Shown here one piece after another: positions 51,348-61,063 of a DNA stretch of 64,000 bases (position 1 is its first letter; each line of letters opens with the position of its first letter). The DNA lies in assembly GCF_012027635.1 (NCBI RefSeq), contig NZ_SNUS01000001.1, forward strand, positions 124,001-188,000, written 5' to 3'. The position numbers were made by a program, and so were the translations under genes. Source of the DNA: Thermococcus sp. 21S9. GTDB taxonomy: Archaea; Methanobacteriota_B; Thermococci; Thermococcales; Thermococcaceae. Under the pieces are notes generated by a model. That model did no database searches and had not been told where the DNA came from. It saw only the letters and a program-made list of their open reading frames with translations.

Positions 51348-52747
51348 ATTCTGAAGCCTTCCACCTTTATTATCCCCGTTTTGTAGAGCAGGTAGAGCGT
51401 CAGGAAGTACAGGTTATCGGCCCAGTCAGGCTTTACGTAGTTCTCCAGCCAGAGGACGGCCAGAGCGGTGAGAACCCACGCAAGGGTTCCCCAGACGAGA
51501 CCCCTCGCGAGCTCCATTGGTGGGAGAACCTTCGGGAGGACGTCGCGGAGGTAGTAAACCGTCGCCCCAAGGAAGAGGGCCTGGCTGACCACCGTTCCGT
51601 AGACGGCACCGAGGAGTCCGAAGAGCCTTATGAAAATCAGGTTCAGGATGAAGTTGGCGATGTTCGCGAAGACCAGCGTGTTGACGGCTTCCTTCTCGCG
51701 CCCGATTGCCATGAGGAGGTTCTGACCGATGAAGGCCGGGAAGTAGAAGAGCACTATTAGCGACATCGGCCCCATGAGCTTCATCGCAGGAGCATACTTG
51801 TCGCCGAAGAGCAGGGGAATGTAGTAGGGAAGGCTCGTCTGGGAGTAGAGCACGATGCCAATCGCTATTAAGAGAAGGCTCTTGGTGGACTCGAGGATTG
51901 GCCCGCGGAGCCTCTCGAGGTTGCCCTCGTGGTGGGCCTCGCTCATCTTGGGGAATAGCACCGAGCCGAAGGACTGGGGAATGAAGTATATCGCCTTGAA
52001 AATCGTCGCGCCGACGTTGTAGAATCCCGTCGCGACAGCTCCGAGGAGCTTTGAAACCATCATTATGTCAACGTTCCAGAAGAAGAGGCCGGTTAAAGTC
52101 TGGAGGGAGAATGGAAGACTCTTCCTGAGAACCTCCCTCATAGACACACTGCTCCCCCGAGGGAAGTCCCTCACAAGCTTCCTGTAGTCAGCGTAAAGGA
52201 AGGCGAGGACTATTAGGTCGGCCACGATGTAGGAAACAACAATCCAGGGGAGGCCGTAGCGGGCAGTGAAGAGCACGAAGAGGAGGAGAAGGGCCCTTTT
52301 TCCAAACTCGGCCAGCGCGACCGGATGCGTTCTGCCCTCGATGTAAAGGATTGAGTAGATGGAATCGAGGAGGAAGCAGAGGAGAGGGTCGAAGGCGAAG
52401 ACGAGGGTGAGGAAGATGACCTCTTCTGGATAGCCGAGGACCTTGAGGAGCGCGTAGAGGATAACCTCTGAGAGGGCGAAGAGCAGGAAGCGGGCCTTCG
52501 TCACCGTTTTGAGGAGGGGAATGAAAATCTCCTTGTCCCTGCTGGCCTCGCGGGTGAGGTAGGTATCGAGACCGAAGTTGACGAAGGCCGTCGTTATGGC
52601 CGAGAAAGCGAGAACTGTCGAGTAGATTCCAAAGTCCTGAACGCTGATAACCCTGATTATGTAAATCGTGAAGATGACCATTATTATACTCCTCGCGAAG
52701 CTACCCGCCATCAGGTGTCCGATGTTCTTGAGCAGGTTCCTGGCCAT
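51344..52747 (-). CDS. Oligosaccharide flippase family protein (MOP superfamily)
   Basis: 467 aa with about 12-14 membrane helices: MARNLLKNIGHLMAGSFARSIIMVIFTIYIIRVISVQDFGIYSTVLAFSAITTAFVNFGLDTYLTREASRDKE is the Wzx-like opening, with FPKMSEAHHEGNLERLR mid-chain. Probably moves lipid-linked glycans across the membrane, which would feed AglB or the mannosyltransferase. Convergent with the previous gene, 4-nt overlap. Confidence 0.85.
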   Translation of the reverse strand: MARNLLKNIGHLMAGSFARSIIMVIFTIYIIRVISVQDFGIYSTVLAFSAITTAFVNFGLDTYLTREASRDKEIFIPLLKTVTKARFLLFALSEVILYALLKVLGYPEEVIFLTLVFAFDPLLCFLLDSIYSILYIEGRTHPVALAEFGKRALLLLFVLFTARYGLPWIVVSYIVADLIVLAFLYADYRKLVRDFPRGSSVSMREVLRKSLPFSLQTLTGLFFWNVDIMMVSKLLGAVATGFYNVGATIFKAIYFIPQSFGSVLFPKMSEAHHEGNLERLRGPILESTKSLLLIAIGIVLYSQTSLPYYIPLLFGDKYAPAMKLMGPMSLIVLFYFPAFIGQNLLMAIGREKEAVNTLVFANIANFILNLIFIRLFGLLGAVYGTVVSQALFLGATVYYLRDVLPKVLPPMELARGLVWGTLAWVLTALAVLWLENYVKPDWADNLYFLTLYLLYKTGIIKVEGFRI

Positions 52748-52846
52748 CGAAGGATTTTCGGATGACCCGTATAAAGGAGTAGCGGTTGGAAATTCGGTGC
52801 TAAGGTTTTAAAGTTCCGGCGTTAGAATACCCTAAGGGTGAGAACC

Positions 52847-54286
52847 ATGGTGCCGTTGAAGAGAATAGACAAAATCCGCTGGGAGATTCCCAAGTTCGAC
52901 AGGCGGATGCGCGTTCCGGGCAGGGTTTACGCTGACGACCAGCTCATCGAGAAGATGCGCCAAGACAGGACGCTGGAGCAGGCCGCCAACGTTGCCATGC
53001 TTCCCGGCATATACAAGTACTCAATCGTTATGCCCGACGGTCATCAGGGCTATGGCTTCCCGATTGGAGGTGTCGCGGCGTTCGACGTGAAGGAGGGCGT
53101 GATAAGCCCCGGAGGCGTCGGATACGACATCAACTGTGGTGTCAGGCTCATCAGAACCAACCTCACCGAGAAGGAGGTAAGACCACGCATCAAGGAGCTC
53201 GTTGACACGCTCTTCAAGAACGTCCCGAGCGGACTTGGAAGCAAGGGAAGGGTAAGGCTTCACTGGAGCCAGCTCGACGACGTGTTGGCTGACGGCGCCA
53301 AGTGGGCCGTTGACAACGGCTACGGCTGGAAGGAGGACCTGGAGCACCTTGAGGAAGGCGGGAGAATGGAGGGAGCAGACCCAAGTGCGGTAAGCCAGAA
53401 GGCAAAGCAGAGGGGTGCGCCACAGCTCGGTTCCCTCGGCTCAGGAAACCACTTCCTTGAGGTTCAGGTCGTTGACAAAATCTACGACGAGGAGATAGCC
53501 AAAGCGTACGGCCTCTTCGAGGGGCAGGTCGTCGTGATGGTCCACACCGGTTCGCGCGGTCTCGGCCACCAAGTGGCGAGCGACTACCTCAGGATAATGG
53601 AGAAGGCCAACAGGAAGTACGGAATCCCCTGGCCCGACCGCGAGCTTGTCAGCGTTCCCTTCCAGAGCGAAGAAGGTCAGAGGTACTTCAGCGCGATGAA
53701 AGCGGCCGCGAACTTCGCCTGGGCCAACAGGCAGATGATAACCCACTGGGTCAGGGAGAGCTTCGAGGAGGTCTTCAAGAGGAAAGCGGAAGATATGGAG
53801 ATGCACATCGTTTACGACGTCGCCCACAACATAGCGAAGGTGGAGGAGCACGAGGTTGACGAAAGAAAGGTCAAGGTCGTCGTCCACAGGAAGGGAGCGA
53901 CGAGGGCTTTCCCTGCCGGCCACCCGGACGTGCCGAGAGCTTACCGCGACGTAGGACAGCCGGTTCTCATTCCGGGCTCGATGGGAACCGCGAGCTACGT
54001 CTTAGCCGGAGCCGAGGGCTCGATGAAGGAAACCTTCGGAAGCTCCTGCCACGGCGCAGGAAGGCTTCTCAGCAGGAAGGCCGCAACGAGGCAGTACCGC
54101 GGTGACAGGCTCAGGAACGAGCTCATGAAGAGGGGAATCTACGTCCGCGCGGCCTCGCTCAGGGTCGTTGCGGAGGAGGCGCCGGGTGCCTACAAGAGCG
54201 TCGACAACGTCGTCAGCGTCGTCCACCAGGCGGGTATAGCGAAGCTTGTCGCGAGAATGCGCCCGATGGGCGTCGCGAAGGGCTGA
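52847..54286 (+). CDS. rtcB: RNA-splicing ligase RtcB, without intein
   Basis: Mn/GTP-dependent ligase joining tRNA exon halves (2',3'-cyclic phosphate plus 5'-OH). 479 aa: [37 protein letters not shown] (metal Cys), [35 protein letters not shown] and [15 protein letters not shown] with the guanylylated His. In Pyrococcus the gene is often interrupted by an intein near the NCG segment; here it is continuous. ATG 52847 follows GGGTGAGAACC. Confidence 0.97.
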   Translation: MVPLKRIDKIRWEIPKFDRRMRVPGRVYADDQLIEKMRQDRTLEQAANVAMLPGIYKYSIVMPDGHQGYGFPIGGVAAFDVKEGVISPGGVGYDINCGVRLIRTNLTEKEVRPRIKELVDTLFKNVPSGLGSKGRVRLHWSQLDDVLADGAKWAVDNGYGWKEDLEHLEEGGRMEGADPSAVSQKAKQRGAPQLGSLGSGNHFLEVQVVDKIYDEEIAKAYGLFEGQVVVMVHTGSRGLGHQVASDYLRIMEKANRKYGIPWPDRELVSVPFQSEEGQRYFSAMKAAANFAWANRQMITHWVRESFEEVFKRKAEDMEMHIVYDVAHNIAKVEEHEVDERKVKVVVHRKGATRAFPAGHPDVPRAYRDVGQPVLIPGSMGTASYVLAGAEGSMKETFGSSCHGAGRLLSRKAATRQYRGDRLRNELMKRGIYVRAASLRVVAEEAPGAYKSVDNVVSVVHQAGIAKLVARMRPMGVAKG

Positions 54287-54308
54287 CCCGTCTTTTCCTT
54301 TCAACTTA

Positions 54309-54319
54309 CCCTTATAAGC
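54309..54319 (+). promoter_or_regulatory. TATA box of moaC
   Basis: CCCTTATAAGC lies about 30-40 bp before ATG 54349, which follows GAGGTGG. Confidence 0.5.
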
Positions 54320-54348
54320 CCAAAAAACTATTCTCCTGAGGTGGTCCC

Positions 54349-54813
54349 ATGGAGCTGACCCACGTTGATGAAAAGGGCGTGAAGATGGTCGAGGTCGGGC
54401 ACAAAGATGTGGTTTTTCGAAAGGCTGTTGCAAAGGGCAGGATTAAGCTCAAACCGGAAACGATAGAGCTTATCAAGGCAGGCAAGACAAAGAAGGGCAA
54501 CGTGATAGCGACGGCCCAGATTGCCGGCATTCTGGCGGTAAAGAAGACGCCCGAGTTAATCCCCCTCTGCCACCCGATACCGCTGACCGGCGTTGACATC
54601 TCCTTCGAGTTCGGCGAGGACTACATCGAGGCCACCTGCGAGGTTAGGGCGTACTACAAGACCGGCGTCGAGATGGAGGCCTTAACCGGCGTAACGGTCG
54701 CACTGCTCACGATATGGGACATGGTGAAGGCCGTCGAGAAGGACGAGAACGGCCAGTATCCGGTGACCAGAATCGAAAACGTTAGGGTCGTGGAGAAGAT
54801 TAAACAGAAATGA
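54349..54813 (+). CDS. moaC: Cyclic pyranopterin monophosphate synthase accessory protein MoaC
   Basis: Second step of molybdenum/tungsten pterin cofactor synthesis. 154 aa: [73 protein letters not shown], and [43 protein letters not shown]. The K, C-H-P and E-x-M-E-A-L-T-G motifs are intact. Serves the tungsten enzymes of this lineage. Confidence 0.96.
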   Translation: MELTHVDEKGVKMVEVGHKDVVFRKAVAKGRIKLKPETIELIKAGKTKKGNVIATAQIAGILAVKKTPELIPLCHPIPLTGVDISFEFGEDYIEATCEVRAYYKTGVEMEALTGVTVALLTIWDMVKAVEKDENGQYPVTRIENVRVVEKIKQK

Positions 54814-54861
54814 CCAGTAAGGGTTATAACTGACACCTACCACGTGCGCTCGGTGAGGGAG

Positions 54862-55374
54862 ATGTACGAGGTCAAGAAGAGCAAGTCCGGTTACGTCTTC
54901 GACCTTCCGAGGGAAAGGATAGCCTTCATGTTCCTGAAGGACGGAACCTACATGATGTTCCACGACGAGGAGTTCCTCTGCTACTCGCCGAAGCCCGTCG
55001 AGGTTTCGAGGGAGGAACTCGAGCGCTTCGAGGAAACCGGCGAGATGCCCGAACTGATAAAGAAACTCAAGGCCCACGATTTTCCGAGCGAGTGCGTGGT
55101 AAAGAGACTGCCACCCATAGACGAGGATTTGAAGCCCTTCAACCCGAACAGGAAGTGCGTCGTAATCTTCACCGGCTTTCAGGATACGGTGATAGACTAC
55201 GTTGAGCGCGACGGGGTAACTTACGCTGTCGCGAGACTCGTGGACGAGCCGGACAAAGTCTGCAGGTTCGTCGGAAAGGGCAACTACAAGATTGCCGCGG
55301 TCAGGCTGAAGAGGAACCAGCCCTGCATGAGCAGGGAGGAGTTCAGAAAAGAGCTGGAAAAGCTGAAAGAATGA
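54862..55374 (+). CDS. Conserved hypothetical protein, 170 aa
   Basis: Not recognised. MYEVKKSKSGYVFDLPRERIAFMFLKDGTYMMFHDEEFLCYSPKPVEVSREELERFEETGE, helical linker, then NRKCVVIFTGFQDTVIDYVERDGVTYAVARLVDEPDKVCRFVGKGNYKIAAVRLKRNQPCMSREEF. Soluble; five cysteines. ATG 54862 after GGTGAGGGAG is favoured over GTG 54844. Convergent with AMP phosphorylase, 5 bp apart. Confidence 0.65.
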   Translation: MYEVKKSKSGYVFDLPRERIAFMFLKDGTYMMFHDEEFLCYSPKPVEVSREELERFEETGEMPELIKKLKAHDFPSECVVKRLPPIDEDLKPFNPNRKCVVIFTGFQDTVIDYVERDGVTYAVARLVDEPDKVCRFVGKGNYKIAAVRLKRNQPCMSREEFRKELEKLKE

Positions 55375-55379
55375 AAGGC

Positions 55380-56891
55380 TCAGATATTTCCGATTCGCTG
55401 GAGGACCATTCCCTCTATTCTTATCGGCTCGGCCCTCCTCGCGAGAACTATCGCCTGGTCGAGCCTCGCCTCGTGCTCGGCGTGAATCGTGAAGAGCGGG
55501 TCGCCTTCTTTGACCTTCTCGCCGACCTTGACGTAGAGCTCCAGTCCGGCACCCTTGTCCTCGGGAGCTCCGGCGGCCCTCGCGATGGCAGTTATCGCCC
55601 TGTTGTCTATCGCGGTGACGTAACCGCTCGTTGGGGCCGTGAAGGTGTAGGTCTTGTCGCCTATCGGAATCTCTTCGGGCTTGATGTTGGGGTCTCCTCC
55701 CTGGGCCTCGATGATTTCCTTCATCTTCTCCCAAGCCTTTCCACTCTCGAGAATTTCCCTGGCCATCTTCTTGCCCATTCCCTGGGGCGCAACTCCGCCC
55801 ATCTCGAGCAGGATTCCGGCCAGCCCGGTGGCCTTCTCTATCAGGCTTCCCGGCCCCTTTCCGGTCATGAGCGTCATAAGGGCTTCCCTCGCCTCGAGCG
55901 CCGGGCCGACGGTGTGTCCTATAGGCTGGCCACCGTAGGTTATGGCCACCTCAACGTACTGGCCGAGCCTCTTGCCGAGCTCTATGAAGTCCCTCGCGAG
56001 GGCCCTCGCCTGCTCGACGGTCTCAACCTTGACGCCCTTTCCTGTTGGAATGTCTATGAGGACGTACTGGCTTCCCATGGCGTACTTCTTGGACATTATG
56101 CTCGCGAGCATGAGCCCAGTCGGGTCGATGCTGAGGGCGCGCTCGGCCTTGATTGTGATGTCATCTGCGGGAGCGAGGTTCAAGGCTCCTCCCCAGACGA
56201 GGCACGCGCCGACCTTCTCGACTATCCTCTTGATTTCGTCGAGGGAGAAGCTGACGTTTGCGAAGACCTCGACGACGTCTGCAGTTCCAGCGGCGCTGGT
56301 TATGGCCCTTGAGCTGGTCTTCGGGATTGTTAACCCAGCAGCGGCAACGATGGGCACGACGAGTATGTTGGTCTTGTTGCCCGGAACGCCACCGATGCTG
56401 TGGACGTCCATTATCGGCTTCCTGTCGATGTCGAGCATGTCACCGGTTTCGGCCATTGCTATGGTTAGGGCCGCAATCTCGTCCATATCGAGGCCGTTTA
56501 TCTCGAGTGAGGTGACAAAGGCACTTATTTCGATGTCCCTGAGCTTCCTGTCGACGATGTCCCTGATTATTGCTTCAATCTCGACCTTTCTGAGCTTCTC
56601 TCCGTTCATCTTCTTCTTTATGTAGCGGACACTCTCAGGGGTTCCAGCAGGAATAACCGCAACGGTCTCCCCTTCGGAGAAGCTGTGGAGTTCAAGGACG
56701 TCCCTGCTAACTCCAACCTCCCCCCTCTCCACGAGGTTGCTTATGACAACGCTTCCGTAGACCGTCTTCTTCCCGGCTTCGAGCTTCACAAGGTCATCCG
56801 GGTGGAGTTTGGCCTCCTTGGCGTCCTCTTCGTTTATGAGAACCGAATACCGACCGCTGTAGAAGTCGAGAATCCTGACCTTTGCCCTCAT
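55380..56891 (-). CDS. deoA: AMP phosphorylase
   Basis: Converts AMP and phosphate to adenine and ribose-1,5-bisphosphate, the entry to the archaeal type III RuBisCO nucleotide route. 503 aa, longer than bacterial thymidine phosphorylases because of an extra N-terminal domain of ~84 residues ([35 protein letters not shown]), then [55 protein letters not shown]. Promoter CATTTAAGT (minus) near 56935; ribosome site GGGGGTG. RuBisCO and the isomerase are not in this window. Confidence 0.95.
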   Translation of the reverse strand: MRAKVRILDFYSGRYSVLINEEDAKEAKLHPDDLVKLEAGKKTVYGSVVISNLVERGEVGVSRDVLELHSFSEGETVAVIPAGTPESVRYIKKKMNGEKLRKVEIEAIIRDIVDRKLRDIEISAFVTSLEINGLDMDEIAALTIAMAETGDMLDIDRKPIMDVHSIGGVPGNKTNILVVPIVAAAGLTIPKTSSRAITSAAGTADVVEVFANVSFSLDEIKRIVEKVGACLVWGGALNLAPADDITIKAERALSIDPTGLMLASIMSKKYAMGSQYVLIDIPTGKGVKVETVEQARALARDFIELGKRLGQYVEVAITYGGQPIGHTVGPALEAREALMTLMTGKGPGSLIEKATGLAGILLEMGGVAPQGMGKKMAREILESGKAWEKMKEIIEAQGGDPNIKPEEIPIGDKTYTFTAPTSGYVTAIDNRAITAIARAAGAPEDKGAGLELYVKVGEKVKEGDPLFTIHAEHEARLDQAIVLARRAEPIRIEGMVLQRIGNI

Positions 56892-57008
56892 TCTTTCACC
56901 CCCTGTGAATTTATCTTCTCTGTCAAAGCGTACTTAAATGTTTTCGAGAAGCGTGCGCCAAAAGGAAAGACATGAAAAATCTCAATAGTCAGAGACTTGT
57001 AGAAGTCT

Positions 57009-57257
57009 TCAATCGGAGAGGCTCTCACCGTACTGAACCTTGGATTGTATTATAGTTTCGAGCTCACCGGTTCTCAGTAGCAGTTTGATAACGTCCCCCG
57101 TCACGTCCCTGATTGCGGGAGGAAGCACACCTGAGCCGGACAAGTAGTACTTGACGACCTCCTCCAGGGGGGCGGTGTAAAGCTTTCCGTTGAAGACAAA
57201 AACCTCACCTTCGTTTATCTCCACAAGTTTGTCGTTATACCCCAGCTTGGTTCTCAT
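57009..57257 (-). CDS. Small hypothetical protein, 82 aa
   Basis: Not recognised. MRTKLGYNDKLVEINEGEVFVFNGKLYTAPLEEVVKYYLSGSGVLPPAIRDVTGDVIKLLLRTGELETIIQSKVQYGESLSD: a beta-hairpin start then helices, no membrane segment. A long purine ribosome site (GGGGGTGGGGGG) precedes ATG 57257; TATA TTTTAAAAC (minus) near 57293-57301. Confidence 0.6.
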   Translation of the reverse strand: MRTKLGYNDKLVEINEGEVFVFNGKLYTAPLEEVVKYYLSGSGVLPPAIRDVTGDVIKLLLRTGELETIIQSKVQYGESLSD

Positions 57258-57344
57258 CGCCCCCCACCCCCAGAATAGGAAGCACAACAGAGGTTTTAAA
57301 ATTTAACGGCCCAGAAAAGTTTAATAACAGAGGGTAAAAGAAGG

Positions 57345-57593
57345 TCAGAGGTTTCTGACTTCCTCGTCTATTGATTCCTCAAGGGTCCTCTCCCAGTCGT
57401 CGACGTCGAACTGCTCCAGCTCGCCTTCAAGTTCCTCTTTGAGGCTCATGACACGCCTCTTGAGGGCAGTCTTGGTCTCCTCGTCGTAGACAACGTAGTA
57501 CGGGTTGTTCTTCGCTGAGAGGTAGAGGATTGCCAGTATTATGACGAGGATGAAGAGTATTATGACCAGCCCGTAGAGGATGACCTCCGCCAT
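57345..57593 (-). CDS. Single-helix membrane protein linked to MinD
   Basis: 82-83 aa: MAEVILYGLVIILFILVIILAILYLSAKNNPYYVVYDEETKTALKRRVMSLKEELEGELEQFDVDDWERTLEESIDEEVRNL. One N-terminal membrane helix, a cytosolic coiled helix and acidic tail. Its ATG shares a base with the MinD stop (TGATGG), so the two are coupled; it could be a membrane partner or activator for this MinD (inference). Confidence 0.7.
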   Translation of the reverse strand: MAEVILYGLVIILFILVIILAILYLSAKNNPYYVVYDEETKTALKRRVMSLKEELEGELEQFDVDDWERTLEESIDEEVRNL

Positions 57594-58372
57594 CACTTCT
57601 TCCCTCCGAATATGGCTTTGAAGACCCTCTTAATCGGGCTCTCGGGCTCGGGCGGCTGCCACTTGATTCCGGCAAGCTTGGCCGCGAGCTGTTTGATGGC
57701 TATGGCAGCGGGGCTCGTGGGGTTCTTGATGACGAGCGGGACACCGTAGGCGCTGGCCCTCTTGACCTCGGGGTCTTCCGGAATCATGGCCAGGACCGGG
57801 ACCTCGAGGATAGCCTCTATTTCTTCCTTGGTGAGTTCGGTCTTCTCGTTGGTGACCCTATTGAGAACAACGCCGAGCGGGAGGGTTCCAAGCTTCTCGG
57901 CGATGAGCTTGGTCTTGAGCGAGTCAGTTATGGCAGAAATTTCCGGGTTGGTGACGATGATGAGCTCCTTACCGATGAGGAGAGCTGTTACGGAGGTCAT
58001 CTCAAGTCCCGCTGGCGCGTCGATGAGGACGAAGTCCGCCATCTGACCGATTTCCCTCATGAGCTCCCTGAGCCTCTCGGGCTTGGCCTTCTTGACCTTT
58101 TCAAGGCTAAGTCCACCTGGTATGACCTTGACTCCAGCCGGTCCCTCGTAGATTGCGTCCTTGAGGTCAGCCTCCCTCGCGAGAACGTCGTGGAGCGTGA
58201 TTGGTATGTCCTCCATTCCAAGGACGAGGCTAAGGTTTGCCATGGTCAGGTCAGCGTCGAGGAGAATCACTTCCTTGCCGAACTGGGCTAAAGCAACACC
58301 CAGGTTTGCCACGGTTGTAGTTTTACCGGTTCCACCCTTTCCGGATGCAAAAACTATTGAACGCCCTTCCAA
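57593..58372 (-). CDS. minD: MinD-family P-loop ATPase
   Basis: 259 aa deviant-Walker ATPase: SIVFASGKGGTGKTTTVANLGVALAQFGKEVILLDADLTMANLSLVLG (KGGTGKT), VLIDAPAGLEMTSVTALLIGKELIIVTNPEISAITDSLKT, and a C-terminal amphipathic part. TTG at 58372 is proposed as start: GGAGGTG lies 6 nt before it, and the TATA box (CCTTAAATTAG, minus, near 58410-58420) would start transcription after the ATG at 58405. No MinC/FtsZ neighbour; localisation role inferred. Confidence 0.88.
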   Translation of the reverse strand: MEGRSIVFASGKGGTGKTTTVANLGVALAQFGKEVILLDADLTMANLSLVLGMEDIPITLHDVLAREADLKDAIYEGPAGVKVIPGGLSLEKVKKAKPERLRELMREIGQMADFVLIDAPAGLEMTSVTALLIGKELIIVTNPEISAITDSLKTKLIAEKLGTLPLGVVLNRVTNEKTELTKEEIEAILEVPVLAMIPEDPEVKRASAYGVPLVIKNPTSPAAIAIKQLAAKLAGIKWQPPEPESPIKRVFKAIFGGKK

Positions 58373-58504
58373 AGCCGACACCTCCGGTAAAATCATGATA
58401 GGCATGTACTAATTTAAGGCCTATGGTGCACTGCGAATATCGCTTATGGAGAAGTGCTTTTAGCTTTTGCGGTGGAAATAAAAAGAAGTAATCGCCAGAA
58501 ATGT

Positions 58505-59314
58505 TCATTCGGCGTTCTCGTCCTTTTCTTCCTTTGTCTTGGCGGTGTATGCTTTCGCAGCATCACCAACTGCCTGGAACAGCTTCAGCATCTCCATCGG
58601 GAGCGGTAGAACTATGACGTTGCTCTTATCGCTGGCAACGTCGCTTATCGTCTGAAGCGTCCTGAGCTGAAGGGCCATCGGGTGCTCGCTGATTATCTGC
58701 GCGGCTTCACGGAGCTTCTCGGCAGCCTGCCTCTCGGCCTCGGCAAGGAGAATCCTTGCCCTCCTCTCCCTTTCGGCCTCTGCCTGCTTGGCCATTGCCC
58801 TCTGCATTCCGCTGGGGAGCTCAACGTCCTTTATCTCAACGGTGGTTACCTTGATACCCCACGGGTCCGTTGCCTCGTCGATAATCTTCTGGAGCTGGAG
58901 GTTGAGCTTCTCCCTCTCACTCAACAGCTCGTCGAGGTGCGCCTGTCCAATGACACTCCTCAACGTCGTCTGGGCAATCTGGCTGGTGGCCATTATGTAG
59001 TTGCTGACCTGAGTGACGGCCTTAACAGGGTCGACGACGCGGAAGTAGACGACCGCGTTGACCCTGACCGGAACGTTGTCCTTGGTTATGGTCTCCTGAA
59101 CCGGAACGTCGAGAACCCTCGTACGGAGGTCAACTATGACTGCCTTTTCGAAAATCGGGATTATGAAGAACAGTCCCGGACCCCTGGCACCGACGACCCT
59201 ACCGAGACGGAATATAACAGCCCTCTCGTACTCCTTGACGATTTTTATGGCGCTTGCCAGTATAATCAAAACAAAAAGCAAAACGATTCCCAAAACGATG
59301 GTCCCAATCGCCAT
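58505..59314 (-). CDS. Stomatin/prohibitin (SPFH) membrane protein
   Basis: 269 aa: N-terminal membrane helix ([20 protein letters not shown]), SPFH domain [73 protein letters not shown], then a coiled-coil and a C-terminal leucine-rich part. Matches Pyrococcus p-stomatin, a substrate cleaved near its C-terminus by the protease encoded upstream. Start overlaps the stop of that gene (ATG 59314, one base). Confidence 0.94.
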   Translation of the reverse strand: MAIGTIVLGIVLLFVLIILASAIKIVKEYERAVIFRLGRVVGARGPGLFFIIPIFEKAVIVDLRTRVLDVPVQETITKDNVPVRVNAVVYFRVVDPVKAVTQVSNYIMATSQIAQTTLRSVIGQAHLDELLSEREKLNLQLQKIIDEATDPWGIKVTTVEIKDVELPSGMQRAMAKQAEAERERRARILLAEAERQAAEKLREAAQIISEHPMALQLRTLQTISDVASDKSNVIVLPLPMEMLKLFQAVGDAAKAYTAKTKEEKDENAE

Positions 59315-60654
59315 CAGCTATCACCCCTAACTTTTTCAACTATAAGAGTCAGCCCCCTGACCTCAAGAACCTTAACCCTCTCCCCGACCCTAATCATCGA
59401 GCCGTCCTTGGAGACTGCCTTCCATAGCTCTCCGCGGACTTTAATTATGCCCTCGGGGTTAAGGTCCTCAACAACCTTGCCGACCTCCCCAACGAGTTCT
59501 TCCCTGCCCGTCTCGGGTTTTCTACGGTGGGCCTTGACAACAGCGGCCATTCCGAAGAGGAAGAACAGGGCAAGCAGGACTCCAGTAACGATTATCGCCA
59601 CCCTGAGGGTCTCGAAGGTTGAAGCGCTCACGAGGTAAACACCTCCACCACCTTTGCCGAAGAGTATCAGACCGCCGAGGATGAAGCTAATGAGCCCCGC
59701 GACGGTGAATAGTCCAAACGTTGGTGTCAGCGCCTCCGCAATGAAGAAAATCATGCCGAGGATTATTAGCACAAGGCCGGCCTCGTTGTAGCCAAAGTAT
59801 CCCATTCCAATGACACCGAGAACGAGCAGTATCGCCCCGAGGGTTTCCGGAACGTGCCAGCCGGGCGTTAGAAAGCCGAAGACAAGGCCGAGCATCCCTA
59901 CCACGAAGAGAAGGTAGGACACAGCGGGGTTAGCAAGGAACGTGACTATGCGATAGCTGATTGATGGATTCAATTCCTTAACTTCAACGTTCGTGAAATT
60001 TAAGGTGACGTAGCCCTTTCCGGCCACGGGAACCTTCGTTCTCATTCCATTGGCCTTCTTAAGGAGGTCGGGAACGTCGTCCGCTACCACCTCAATCACG
60101 TGGGCGTTCAGAGCCTCTTCGGGTGTCAGGCTCAGGTCTTCCAGCACGAACTTCTCGGCGGCTGTTACGTTTCTACCGCTTTCCTCTGCGAGAGAGCGCA
60201 TGTAGGCGGTGTAGAAGTTCCTAATCTTTGCTGGAGCGCGTATTATACTCCCGTTGGCGGCGTAGCCGAGTATTGGCTCGCACGCCCCTATGCTCGTTCC
60301 GGGGGCCATTGCTATTAGATGGGCGCTCATCGCGATGTAAGTTCCGGCGGAAGCCGCTATTGCGCCCCTTGGGTAAACGTAGATTATCACGGGAACCGTC
60401 GAGTTCTGGATGAGAGAAACGATGCGCATCATCGCGTCGCCCTGACCACCGGGCGTGTTGAGCTCTATAATCAGAGCCTCGGCGTTGTTTTCCTCGGCGG
60501 TCTTTATGTAGCTCGCGAACTGGTCGGCGGTGTACTGTGTTATCGTGCCGTCTATCTTGCCCACGTAGACCACTTTCTTATCAGCGGAAACCCCAGGGAG
60601 GAGCAGTATTGAAACGAACAGTATTACGAGCAGGGCACGCTTCATGGCTCTCAT
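59314..60654 (-). CDS. NfeD/ClpP-type membrane serine protease (STOPP)
   Basis: About 446 aa. Signal segment ([24 protein letters not shown]), ClpP-like protease domain ([53 protein letters not shown]; catalytic Ser in [15 protein letters not shown] and Lys in [13 protein letters not shown]), four to five membrane helices (about 235-360), and a C-terminal NfeD OB domain ([32 protein letters not shown]). As PH1510, it should cleave stomatin. Start may be ATG 60654 or 60645; a TATA in 60676-60684 implies a very short leader. Confidence 0.9.
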   Translation of the reverse strand: MRAMKRALLVILFVSILLLPGVSADKKVVYVGKIDGTITQYTADQFASYIKTAEENNAEALIIELNTPGGQGDAMMRIVSLIQNSTVPVIIYVYPRGAIAASAGTYIAMSAHLIAMAPGTSIGACEPILGYAANGSIIRAPAKIRNFYTAYMRSLAEESGRNVTAAEKFVLEDLSLTPEEALNAHVIEVVADDVPDLLKKANGMRTKVPVAGKGYVTLNFTNVEVKELNPSISYRIVTFLANPAVSYLLFVVGMLGLVFGFLTPGWHVPETLGAILLVLGVIGMGYFGYNEAGLVLIILGMIFFIAEALTPTFGLFTVAGLISFILGGLILFGKGGGGVYLVSASTFETLRVAIIVTGVLLALFFLFGMAAVVKAHRRKPETGREELVGEVGKVVEDLNPEGIIKVRGELWKAVSKDGSMIRVGERVKVLEVRGLTLIVEKVRGDS

Positions 60655-60669
60655 CAGAGGGAATACCAC

Positions 60670-60700
60670 TTAAACGTTTAAAACTTTTGCCTGCAGGCAA
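60670..60700. promoter_or_regulatory. Two perfect palindromes in a divergent promoter
   Basis: TTAAACGTTTAA (60670-60681) overlaps the leftward TATA box of the protease operon; TTGCCTGCAGGCAA (60687-60700) lies between it and the rightward TATA (CATTTATATG, about 60713-60722). Both are perfect over 12 and 14 bp and look like regulator sites. Confidence 0.55.
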
Positions 60701-60742
60701 GAGTTAGGAAAGCCATTTATATGCCGGACCCCAATGGGGAAC

Positions 60743-61063
60743 ATGCTGACCGGAACATACCGGAAGTACCGCCTTGCGGACCGCCTTACGGAAGGTGAAC
60801 TGAAACGGCAACTTGCGAGAAAGCTTGTGATGGAACTCGCAAGGTACTCACACAGAGAGCCCTTCTGGGAAACCGTTCGAGAGCTCGGACTGAGGCCTGA
60901 CCACGTCAAGGAGGTAATGCTCTTCCTTGAGGAGAACGGGGAAATCGAGATAAGGCGCTCCTCCGACGGAAAGAGGCTATGGGTCCTGACCCTAAGGGAT
61001 ATAAGGCGCAATCCCGTAAAGCTCGACCGATGGTTAGCGTTGAAAAAACCGCAAAGGAAATGA
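60743..61063 (+). CDS. Small winged-helix-like protein
   Basis: 106 aa from ATG 60743: MLTGTYRKYRLADRLTEGELKRQLARKLVMELARYSHREPFWETVRELGLRPDHVKEVMLFLEENGEIEIRRSSDGKRLWVLTLRDIRRNPVKLDRWLALKKPQRK. The helix pattern plus EIRRSSDGKRLWVLT wing suggests DNA binding; no family named. The TATA box about 22-28 bp before the ATG suggests a leaderless message. Overlaps the DNA glycosylase start, so both may act in the same pathway. Confidence 0.65.
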   Translation: MLTGTYRKYRLADRLTEGELKRQLARKLVMELARYSHREPFWETVRELGLRPDHVKEVMLFLEENGEIEIRRSSDGKRLWVLTLRDIRRNPVKLDRWLALKKPQRK

